From NCBI GenBank assembly GCA_905215095.1, contig CAJMOL010000057.1, forward strand, positions 1-8,114: 8,114 nt of DNA, written 5' to 3'. This stretch comes from an uncultured bacterium (GTDB lineage: Bacteria > Actinomycetota > Coriobacteriia > Coriobacteriales > Coriobacteriaceae). Shown here piece by piece: positions 1 to 4,948 of this stretch; position 1 is the stretch's first letter, and every line of letters starts with the position of its first letter. Position numbers and translations under genes: made by a program. The notes under the pieces are model-generated. The model was not told the origin of the DNA. It did no database searches and saw only the letters and a program-made list of their open reading frames with translations.

Positions 1-57
1 AACCAACGTCGCCTCGCGAATGAGTGCAATGTTAGAAACCTGCAGCTCATCGATCAT
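1..57 (-). CDS. recN: DNA repair protein RecN, N-terminal 19 codons (partial)
   Basis: This is the start of a gene that runs off the low-coordinate edge. The ATG is at 57-55 and is followed by 18 more codons, reading MIDELQVSNIALIREATLV. That matches the characteristic opening of RecN (pattern M-L-x-x-L-x-I-x-N-F/I-A-I/L-I-x-E), the first beta strands of the SMC-like ATPase head that precede the Walker A motif. RecN is a cytoplasmic SMC-family ATPase in double-strand break repair. A GGAG element sits 6 nt upstream of the ATG. The start lies inside the end of nadK (11-bp overlap), so the two are probably translationally coupled. tlyA-nadK-recN is a familiar actinobacterial order, which supports a call that would otherwise rest on 19 residues. 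The Walker A motif is outside the window. Confidence 0.8.
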   Translation of the reverse strand, partial: MIDELQVSNIALIREATLV

Positions 58-907
58 GACGCACTCCGTAGAATACGCGGCTCACCGAGTTATAGAAGCT
101 CTCAGGGCCGTAATCCAGCAGCAGCACATCTCCGGGCCCGCGGCGCACGGCCACGCTCTCAACGGTGCCATCGCACGTAATAAACTGTCCATCGATAGCA
201 ATCGCCGGAACACTCGGACGGTCATCAGACATAAAGATTTCGACGACATCACTCGGCGAAGTCAAGAAGGCACGGGCCTGAATGGTGTGCGGCGCAATGG
301 GTACGCAGACCATGCCCGTATAGTCGGGGCTCACGATGGGGCCACCGGCACTGAGTGCGTAACCCGTAGAACCAGTCGCCGTGGACACGACCACGCCGTC
401 GCCACGCAGTCGATCGATATGGTGGCCCGACACCGTGATGTCAAACTCAACCATATCGGACAGGGGGCCGCGCGTGAGCGCCATGTCGTTGAGGGCGAAC
501 GTGCGCACGACATCCTTCGTGCCATCGTCGCGCACGGACACGATATCCGCGGCGATGGTGGCGCGACGGCTCACGTGCAGCTCGCCGGAAAGGGCGTCGC
601 TCACGACCTGCAGAATGTCGCGCTCCTCGGGGCTCGCAGCAGTTAAAAAGCCCAGGTGACCATAGGAAAGACCGAGGATAGGAATCTCGCGATGGTTGAG
701 GATGCGGGCAGCGCGCAGCAACGTACCGTCGCCGCCGAGCGTAATGACCAGATCGGAGCCGTCAATATCAGGCGTGCTTTGAATCTTCGATCGCTGGTCG
801 GCAGCCCATGCGACCTCATAGCCCTGGCGCGTCAGCCAAAGCTCGAGCATCAGGCCGCTCTCGACCGCCTCTTGCTTGTAGTAATTGGGAACCAGAAAGA
901 CCTTCAT
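47..907 (-). CDS. nadK: NAD kinase
   Basis: 286 aa, a normal length for bacterial NAD kinase, which phosphorylates the 2'-hydroxyl of the NAD adenosine ribose to give NADP in the cytoplasm. The N-terminal half carries the hallmark GGDGT loop (residues 58-62), preceded by DLVITL. A GxLGFL motif follows at 83-88 (GHLGFL). The NAD-site segment ALND is at 138-141, and the C-terminal domain has RGDGVVVSTATGSTGYALSAGGP-type sequence across 168-190, the family's second signature. Two positions differ from the commonest forms: the usual NE pair is N140-D141, and the usual TPTGST is TATGST. Both are conservative, so I expect an active enzyme. The ATG overlaps the tlyA stop as ATGA (4 bp), and the gene end overlaps recN by 11 bp, placing it inside a tightly coupled operon. 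The ribosome-binding site is weak, which fits coupling. Confidence 0.95.
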   Translation of the reverse strand: MKVFLVPNYYKQEAVESGLMLELWLTRQGYEVAWAADQRSKIQSTPDIDGSDLVITLGGDGTLLRAARILNHREIPILGLSYGHLGFLTAASPEERDILQVVSDALSGELHVSRRATIAADIVSVRDDGTKDVVRTFALNDMALTRGPLSDMVEFDITVSGHHIDRLRGDGVVVSTATGSTGYALSAGGPIVSPDYTGMVCVPIAPHTIQARAFLTSPSDVVEIFMSDDRPSVPAIAIDGQFITCDGTVESVAVRRGPGDVLLLDYGPESFYNSVSRVFYGVRHDR

Positions 908-1716
908 AGCGTTGCAGCTTTCTCGCTCAAAGCCGATACCTGGGATTGCAACTCGTCATCGGAGCGCTCATCGGGGGCAAACCTCGTGCCGTACAGGAAA
1001 AACTCAACGTTGCCCTTGGCGCCATGAATGGGCGACACGCACACATCGACCGGGAACAGGCCCTTGGCAGCAAAGAGCTCAATCACCGCCACGAGCGTAT
1101 CGCGGCGGACGGCGGGGTCGGTTACGATACCACCCTCGCCCACCAGCGCAGCCGGCGCCTCAAACTGCGGCTTTACGAGCGTGCAAAACGAACCCGAAGG
1201 CTTCAGGCACGCCAGCACGGCGTCGATGATATTCGCGATGCTTGTAAACGACACATCGCACACGGCCAGGTCGATAGCGCCGCCGTAGCCGAGCTCGGGC
1301 AACTGCGTCACATTCGTGCGCTCGTGGAGCGTCACGCGATCGTCTTGGCGCAGCGACCAGTCAAACTGGGCACGGCCCACGTCGACCGAGACAACGGTCG
1401 CGGCACAGCGCTTGAGCAGGCAATCAGTAAAGCCGCCCGTGGAGCATCCCACATCGAGGCAAGCAAGGTCCGTCGAATCGATCCCAAAAGCATCGAGCGC
1501 GCCCTCGAGCTTGAGCCCGCCGCGCCCAACGTACGGAATGCGCCCCTTAACGTGCAGCGGCAGGCCCGGCGTCACCTTGAGCCCCGGGGAGGTCAAACGC
1601 TCACCGCCACTCGAAACCAAGCCGGCCATAAGAGTGCGAAGGGCATCCGCGCGATCGGCGCAGATGCCCTGTGAAATCAGTTCGTCATCGAGACGCACGC
1701 GTTTCATGAATGCCAT
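904..1716 (-). CDS. tlyA: TlyA family 2'-O-methyltransferase (16S/23S rRNA cytidine, hemolysin-A family)
   Basis: 270 aa from the ATG at 1716. An N-terminal S4-type RNA-binding domain covers about residues 4-60 (KRVRLDDELISQG opening), followed by a linker and an FtsJ/RrmJ-like Rossmann methyltransferase domain (about 61-250). The SAM loop is LDVGCSTGGFTD (about 87-98). The K-D-K-E set of this fold is visible as K69 (RGGLKLEGAL), D154 (CDVSF), K182 (LVKPQFE) and E238 (GNVEFF), the same numbering I recall for the mycobacterial enzyme. In actinobacteria TlyA 2'-O-methylates C1409 of 16S and C1920 of 23S rRNA and sets capreomycin susceptibility. The start is ambiguous: TTG 1719, ATG 1716 and ATG 1707 are in frame. 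I chose 1716 because it forms a TGATG stop/start overlap with xseB and gives the expected numbering. No strong Shine-Dalgarno precedes it. The gene ends in a 4-bp overlap with nadK. Confidence 0.93.
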   Translation of the reverse strand: MAFMKRVRLDDELISQGICADRADALRTLMAGLVSSGGERLTSPGLKVTPGLPLHVKGRIPYVGRGGLKLEGALDAFGIDSTDLACLDVGCSTGGFTDCLLKRCAATVVSVDVGRAQFDWSLRQDDRVTLHERTNVTQLPELGYGGAIDLAVCDVSFTSIANIIDAVLACLKPSGSFCTLVKPQFEAPAALVGEGGIVTDPAVRRDTLVAVIELFAAKGLFPVDVCVSPIHGAKGNVEFFLYGTRFAPDERSDDELQSQVSALSEKAATL

Positions 1717-1982
1717 CAACCATTCGTATCCGGAGATGCAGCCTGTCTATCTTGGGACTCGTTTGCCGCATCCTCATCGTATTCCTGCTCGAGCTTGTCG
1801 GCCTCACGCGGCGTCAGCTCAAACTTGTCGACCATATCGACCGCGCGGGAGCCCAGCTCAATCGCCTCGTCAAACAAATCGAGAGAACGCTCCAAGGAGG
1901 TATCCTTGGAGCGAACGGTGGCGATGATCTGGTCCAGGCGATCCGAGATCTCATCGAAGTTGCGGACGGAACCCTCTGGCAT
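1716..1982 (-). CDS. xseB: Exodeoxyribonuclease VII small subunit
   Basis: 88 aa, close to the roughly 70-85 aa of the family. Residues 9-43 carry the XseB helical signature: FDEISDRLDQII, then a short charged break (KDTSL), then ERSLDLFDEAIEL. This matches the family pattern FEExLxxLExIVxxLExGxLxLEESLxxFEEGxxL. The remainder is charged and ends in an acidic, polar tail (about residues 62-88) that is probably disordered. XseB forms oligomers that bind the XseA catalytic subunit; exonuclease VII degrades single-stranded DNA in both directions. The ATG is 2 bp after the nusB stop, with GAGGAG 5 nt upstream, and the stop overlaps the tlyA start. The catalytic partner xseA, often directly upstream of xseB, is not in this window. 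Confidence 0.88.
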   Translation of the reverse strand: MPEGSVRNFDEISDRLDQIIATVRSKDTSLERSLDLFDEAIELGSRAVDMVDKFELTPREADKLEQEYDEDAANESQDRQAASPDTNG

Positions 1983-1984
1983 GG

Positions 1985-2572
1985 CTACTCCTCGACGGAG
2001 TCGGCCTCGACGGCCCCAGCAGCGTCCGCGTCCTCGGCAACTACACCGGCAGCAGCCTGAGCAGCAGCGACCTTGGCGGCTGCCTCGGCAGCCCGTGCCT
2101 CCTCGCGAGCGCGATCCTCGGCCAGCAGCTCTTGGTACAGGTCCTCGCCCGGCAGTTCCTCGCTGCGAGCGATCTTGCCCAGCACGCCGTTGACAAACGA
2201 TGCGGACTGGTCGGTACCATAAGCCTTAGCAATCTCGACCGCCTCGTTGATGACGATGGCGTCCGAGACCTCTTCGTCGGTAAGGAAGCGCATCTCGTAG
2301 ACGGCGATACGCAGCAGGTTGCGGTCGGCACCGGGCATGCGCATAAGATCCCAGTTCTTGGCAACGGAGCGCAGAGCGCAGTCGATGCGATCGATATGCT
2401 CATAGGCACCGCGGCACAGCTCCAGAGCATAGGGATCGAGGGGACCCTTCGAGATCAGGAAATCGCCCTCGAGGACGCGCTCGAGCGGACTGTCCGTAGC
2501 CTCGGCCTGGAACAGCAGCTGCAGCGCCTGACTGCGGGCAAGCGTACGCCCGCGATAAACCTTAAGGCTCAA
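1985..2572 (-). CDS. nusB: Transcription antitermination factor NusB with long Ala/Glu-rich C-terminal tail
   Basis: 195 aa. Residues 1-137 match NusB: RSQALQLLFQAEA at 13-25 (RNA/NusE-binding N-terminal helices), LLRIAVYEMRFL at 86-97, INEAVEIAKAYG at 108-119, and the closing FVNGVLGKIAR at 126-136. NusB with NusE (ribosomal protein S10) binds boxA RNA and supports antitermination of rRNA operons. The normal family length is about 130-150 aa. Here about 58 extra residues follow, a low-complexity Ala/Glu/Asp-rich segment (for example ARAAEAAAKVAAAQAAAG), likely a helix or disordered tail. The start codon is TTG (2572-2570). No other in-frame start comes before the first conserved helix, and AAGGAG lies 6 nt upstream. 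The gene starts 3 bp after the Asp23 gene stop, and xseB begins 2 bp after its TAG. The Asp23-nusB pairing is also seen in Bacillus (yqhY-nusB). Confidence 0.93.
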   Translation of the reverse strand: MSLKVYRGRTLARSQALQLLFQAEATDSPLERVLEGDFLISKGPLDPYALELCRGAYEHIDRIDCALRSVAKNWDLMRMPGADRNLLRIAVYEMRFLTDEEVSDAIVINEAVEIAKAYGTDQSASFVNGVLGKIARSEELPGEDLYQELLAEDRAREEARAAEAAAKVAAAQAAAGVVAEDADAAGAVEADSVEE

Positions 2573-2575
2573 AGG

Positions 2576-2938
2576 TTACTCCTTGGGGAAAACGAGGCCG
2601 TCAATGCAAACGTCAACGCGCTCGACCTCGACGCCCACCTGAGCATCGATGGCAGCGACCACGGCGGCGCGAACGGCCTCGGCGAGCTTCTTGAACGGAT
2701 AGCCAAAGAACACCACGACACGCACGGTGAGTGCGAGCTTGTCGCCGATGACCTCGGCCTCGACCGCCGGCTCGGAAGCCGGGGCCTTGGACGAGAGCAT
2801 CATGGAGACAAGGTTGGTGGCAAGGTCCTTGACGCCAACGGAGGCGATGCCCTCGACATCCGACACGGCGCGCGAAACGATGGCGGTCAGAACATCGGGC
2901 GAAATGCCGATGCCGTCAATCTTGATTTCCTGGGGCAT
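2576..2938 (-). CDS. Asp23/Gls24 family protein (DUF322, YqhY-like)
   Basis: 120 aa of the Asp23/Gls24 family. Recognisable elements are the opening beta strand with ISPDVLTAIVSRAVSDVEGI (about 12-31), where the family has a xEVxxxIAxxAxxEVEGV pattern. Then come the LALTVRVVVFFGYPFKKLAEAVR stretch (about 68-90, family pattern v-v-i-x-Y-G) and the closing VERVDVCIDGLVF (about 105-117, family pattern V-x-V-x-V-x-G-v-x-F). No signal peptide or membrane segment is seen. The B. subtilis relative next to nusB, YqhY, has been linked to fatty-acid/acetyl-CoA carboxylase homeostasis; in staphylococci Asp23 is a membrane-associated envelope-stress protein. Neither role can be assigned here from sequence alone. 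The ATG has an AGGAGG 4 nt upstream. The gene follows efp by 24 bp and precedes nusB by 3 bp, so it belongs to the efp operon. Confidence 0.88.
   Translation of the reverse strand: MPQEIKIDGIGISPDVLTAIVSRAVSDVEGIASVGVKDLATNLVSMMLSSKAPASEPAVEAEVIGDKLALTVRVVVFFGYPFKKLAEAVRAAVVAAIDAQVGVEVERVDVCIDGLVFPKE
2579..2584 (-). promoter_or_regulatory. Ribosome-binding site that decides the TTG start of nusB
   Basis: On the minus strand AAGGAG is followed by 6 nt (TAACCT) and then TTG at 2572-2570. It overlaps the last codons of the Asp23-family gene. Because no ATG or GTG occurs in a sensible position in the nusB frame, this site is the main support for initiation at TTG. Confidence 0.75.
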
Positions 2939-2942
2939 GAGT

Positions 2943-2948
2943 CCTCCT
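2943..2948 (-). promoter_or_regulatory. Consensus ribosome-binding site of the Asp23-family gene
   Basis: AGGAGG on the minus strand lies 4 nt before the ATG at 2938, in the 24-bp gap after efp. It is the strongest Shine-Dalgarno match in the downstream operon, suggesting the Asp23-family protein is translated efficiently and independently of efp. Confidence 0.8.
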
Positions 2949-2962
2949 AGAAGATTTGGTTG

Positions 2963-3526
2963 CTAGACGCGGGAGACGAACTTGCCGTCGCGGGTGTCAA
3001 CCTTGATGACCTCGCCCTCGTTGAGGTACATGGGGACCTGGATGACAGCGCCGGTGTCGATCGTGGCCGGCTTGGTGGAACCCTGGACGGTGTCGCCCTT
3101 AAAGCCCGGGTCGGTTTGGACGATGGTGGTCTCGATGAACATCGGCGGGGTCACGCCCATGAGCTCATCGTCGGCGAAGAGCAGCTGGCAGATGTCGTTC
3201 TCGCGCAGCCACTTGGAGTTCTCGCCCACCATGTCCTCGGGAACGGGAACCTGCTCATAGGTCTCATTGTCCATGAAGATGTAGTCGGCGCCATCGTTGT
3301 AGAGGTACTGGAACTCACGGGTGGTGAGCATAACGCTCTCGAACTTGGTGCCGGCGTTGCAGGTGTTCTCGACGACGCGGCCGCTCTTGATGTCGCGGGT
3401 CTTGTAGCGCACGAACGCGCCGCCCTTGCCCGGCTTGACATGCTGGAACTCGACGATGGTGTAGACCTTGTCCTTAATGCGGAGACCGAGGCCGTTCTTG
3501 AAGTCGGCGGTAGAAATGGTAGGCAT
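2963..3526 (-). CDS. efp: Translation elongation factor P
   Basis: 187 aa, the normal length. It opens MPTISTADFKNG, the usual EF-P start. The frame stays open 11 codons further upstream, but AAAGG sits 5 nt before the ATG at 3526, so I chose that start. Three domains are visible: an N-terminal KOW-like domain (about 1-65), a central OB domain (about 70-128, with IFMDNETYEQ) and a C-terminal OB domain ending in GEVIKVDTRDGKFVSRV. The tip loop is KPGKGGAF with Lys34 at the apex, the residue that reaches the peptidyl-transferase centre. EF-P binds the ribosomal E/P region and relieves stalling at consecutive prolines. The loop is PGKGG rather than the PGKGP I recall for many actinobacteria, and no EpmA/EpmB-type modification gene is present here. 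The M24 peptidase-efp pairing is widely conserved. A terminator upstream and a TATAAT box indicate that efp heads its own operon. Confidence 0.97.
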   Translation of the reverse strand: MPTISTADFKNGLGLRIKDKVYTIVEFQHVKPGKGGAFVRYKTRDIKSGRVVENTCNAGTKFESVMLTTREFQYLYNDGADYIFMDNETYEQVPVPEDMVGENSKWLRENDICQLLFADDELMGVTPPMFIETTIVQTDPGFKGDTVQGSTKPATIDTGAVIQVPMYLNEGEVIKVDTRDGKFVSRV

Positions 3527-3531
3527 AGCGA

Positions 3532-3536
3532 CCTTT
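3532..3536 (-). promoter_or_regulatory. Ribosome-binding site fixing the efp start
   Basis: AAAGG on the minus strand, within AACAAGAAAGG, lies 5 nt before the ATG at 3526. It supports the 187-aa EF-P start over an in-frame extension of 11 codons. The same 11-mer is used before the M24 peptidase gene. Confidence 0.65.
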
Positions 3537-3583
3537 CTTGTTATGGGCAGAACGCACAAGCGTCCAAATTACATACGACCGAA

Positions 3584-3611
3584 ATTATACACTTGCAGAC
3601 GGCGCCTGCAG
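3584..3611 (-). promoter_or_regulatory. Probable promoter of the efp-asp23-nusB-xseB-tlyA-nadK-recN operon
   Basis: A perfect TATAAT (-10) lies on the minus strand at 3589-3584. The -35 region is poor: CTGCAG at 3611-3606 with a 16-bp spacer matches TTGACA at only a few positions. A start about 7 nt downstream of the -10 (near 3577) would give a 5' leader of about 50 nt before the efp ATG. The site lies immediately after the terminator of the preceding gene, where a new promoter is expected. No further promoter is evident before the window's low-coordinate end. Confidence 0.6.
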
Positions 3612-3620
3612 CGAGCGCAT

Positions 3621-3663
3621 AAAAAGAGAACGCGGGGCGCCCGAATCTATCCGGACGCCCCGC
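3621..3663 (-). terminator. Rho-independent terminator after the M24B peptidase gene
   Basis: On the minus strand a 12-bp GC-rich stem is formed by GCGGGGCGTCCG (3663-3652) and CGGGCGCCCCGC (3643-3632), perfect except for one G-U wobble. It has an 8-nt loop and is followed by GTTCTCTTTTT reaching 3621. It begins 22 bp after the peptidase stop codon. In the plus direction no T-run follows the stem, so it acts for minus-strand transcripts. It separates the peptidase transcript from the efp operon. Confidence 0.9.
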
Positions 3664-3685
3664 CCCAAAAATCTATCGAAATGGG

Positions 3686-4816
3686 CTAGCAATCGATGAC
3701 GTGCAGGTCGTGCGGGGTCTTGGTGAAGGGCTCGTAGCCGTTCTCGGTGACCACGCCGTAGTCCTCCAGGCGCACGCCGCCCACGCCGGGCAGGTAGACG
3801 CCGGGCTCCATGGTGACAACCGAACCGACCTCGATGATGTTCTTGCTGCGGTTGAAGTTGGGCAGCTCGTGGATGTCGATGCCCACGCCGTGACCCAGAC
3901 CATGGTTATAGTAATCACCATAGCCGGCATCGCCGATGATCTTCTTGGAAAGCTTGAAAATGTCGTTGCCCTCGACGCCCGGATGGATGGCGGCGACGCA
4001 CTCCTCGTGCGTACGGCGCACGAGCGCGTACAGGTCGAGCTGTTCCTGCGTGGGCTCGCCCATCACGACGGTACGCGTCATATCGGAGCGATAGTCGCAG
4101 TAGCCCGCGCCGTAATCCATGAGGACGAAGTCGCCCTTCTCGATCACGCGGTCGCTCGGCACGGCGTGCGGGTTGGCGGTGTTGGGACCGCTCGCCACGA
4201 TGGAGCCGAAGGCCAGGCTGTCGGCACCGTTGGCGAACATAAAGTTCTCGAGCTCGTTGCGAACCTGCTTCTCGGTCATGCCGGGCTTAATAAAGCCGAG
4301 CATGTGCTGGAAGGCGGCGTCGGTAATCGACTGCGCATGGCGCATGAGCTCGATCTCCTCAGCGTCCTTGATGGCGCGCATCTTGCGAATGTCGTCATGC
4401 ATCAGCGGCAACATGCAGGCGACGGAACGGTCCTCCAGGCCACGCTGAATACCCTGGTAGAAGTTGATCTGCATGTCGTCCTCGACAGCACAGACGCGGC
4501 ACTTGTTGGCTGCGATCTTACCGGCGACCCAACCAGGGATGGTGCCCTCGTCCATGTCGTAGACCCAAGGGCTGCCGGCGGGCGTGTTCTCCTCAAAGCT
4601 GTTGAGGGAGCGCGAGTCGGTATGGAACAGGCACTGGTCAGCCGTAATAAACGCCGCGTGCGGGAACTCGAAGGTGTAGTCGAAGACACCCTTCACGCCC
4701 GTGAGCCAACGAAGATTGGCCTCGTCGCGTACCACAATAGCGTCGTAGCCGCGCTCGACCATCAGGGCACGGACACGTTCGATACGACCGGCAGGACCGG
4801 CAGCAAACTCAGACAT
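3686..4816 (-). CDS. M24B family Xaa-Pro peptidase (aminopeptidase P / prolidase family)
   Basis: 376 aa cytoplasmic metallopeptidase with a pita-bread fold. Residues about 8-140 form the creatinase-type N-terminal domain and about 150-370 the catalytic domain. All five dinuclear-metal ligands are visible: D234 (LMDYGAGY), D245 (RSDMTRT), H309 (HGLGHGVG), E337 (TMEPGVYLPG) and E351 (VRLEDYG). The family histidines are H217 (NPHA), H305 and H316 (DIHELP). These enzymes cleave at Xaa-Pro bonds; whether this one is an aminopeptidase P or a dipeptidase (PepQ) cannot be settled from sequence, so no symbol is given. The start is the ATG at 4816 with AAAGGA 6 nt upstream. Its place before efp matches pepQ-efp in mycobacteria and yqhT-efp in Bacillus; this is a natural link, since the peptidase handles proline-containing peptides and EF-P helps synthesise proline-rich proteins. 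Its own leader and terminator suggest a monocistronic unit. Confidence 0.93.
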   Translation of the reverse strand: MSEFAAGPAGRIERVRALMVERGYDAIVVRDEANLRWLTGVKGVFDYTFEFPHAAFITADQCLFHTDSRSLNSFEENTPAGSPWVYDMDEGTIPGWVAGKIAANKCRVCAVEDDMQINFYQGIQRGLEDRSVACMLPLMHDDIRKMRAIKDAEEIELMRHAQSITDAAFQHMLGFIKPGMTEKQVRNELENFMFANGADSLAFGSIVASGPNTANPHAVPSDRVIEKGDFVLMDYGAGYCDYRSDMTRTVVMGEPTQEQLDLYALVRRTHEECVAAIHPGVEGNDIFKLSKKIIGDAGYGDYYNHGLGHGVGIDIHELPNFNRSKNIIEVGSVVTMEPGVYLPGVGGVRLEDYGVVTENGYEPFTKTPHDLHVIDC

Positions 4817-4848
4817 GCAGATTCCTTTCTTGTTGTCTCTATAAAGAC

Positions 4849-4911
4849 GGGACGGGTCTCAACCGAACGACGGAATTGCATGCGATCCGCAACCGATTGA
4901 AAACCCGCCCC
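4849..4911 (-). other. Possible structured RNA leader upstream of the M24B peptidase gene
   Basis: In the 132-bp gap between the aroB-like gene and the peptidase gene, GGGGCGGGTTTT (minus strand, 4911-4900) can pair with GAGACCCGTCCC (4860-4849) over 12 positions, including three G-U wobbles. It closes a 39-nt loop. The loop contains a small nested TGCG-GAT-CGCA hairpin and the palindrome GCATGC. Only GTCTTTAT follows, so it is a poor intrinsic terminator. It could be the 5' leader fold of the peptidase mRNA or a weak terminator of the preceding operon. I recognise no known riboswitch family. Confidence 0.4.
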
Positions 4912-4915
4912 TCAA

Positions 4916-4942
4916 CATGATACGAAAGACGATGGATGTCAA
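4916..4942 (-). promoter_or_regulatory. Candidate promoter for the M24B peptidase gene
   Basis: A perfect TTGACA (-35) is at 4942-4937 on the minus strand, 6 bp beyond the aroB-like gene's TAA stop. TATCAT, five of six matches to a -10, follows after only 14 bp, shorter than the usual 16-18. At 17 bp the hexamer is CATGTT, a poor match. Position and the consensus -35 support a promoter, but the exact -10 is uncertain. Transcription would begin near 4909, giving a leader of about 90 nt that contains the predicted hairpin. Confidence 0.45.
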
Positions 4943-4948
4943 TAAATC

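Noticed and set aside
20..646. Plus-strand open frame of 208 codons opposite nadK
   Set aside because: It is the reverse-frame shadow of NadK, with no family resemblance or initiation signals.
946..1674. Plus-strand open frame of 242 codons opposite tlyA
   Set aside because: It is Arg/Ala/His-rich and has no motif, while the minus strand encodes a complete TlyA with its K-D-K-E set.
2132..3622. Plus-strand open frames of 272 and 220 codons opposite nusB, the Asp23 gene and efp
   Set aside because: They are antisense shadows of clear genes. Composition is biased and no recognisable domains are present, and the second crosses the efp promoter region.
3701..4900. Plus-strand open frame of 399 codons fully antisense to the M24B peptidase gene
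   Set aside because: It mirrors the peptidase codons. Its translation is His/Val/Asp/Leu/Gly-rich with no family signature, it has no ribosome-binding site or promoter, and the peptidase on the other strand has all its catalytic residues. Long antisense frames are expected in GC-rich coding DNA.
4849..4911. The hairpin upstream of the peptidase gene as a standard intrinsic terminator for the mltG-aroB operon
   Set aside because: Only GTCTTTAT follows the stem, the loop is 39 nt, and the stem needs three G-U pairs. Compared with the clear terminator at 3621-3663 this is weak, so I list it as a possible leader structure instead.
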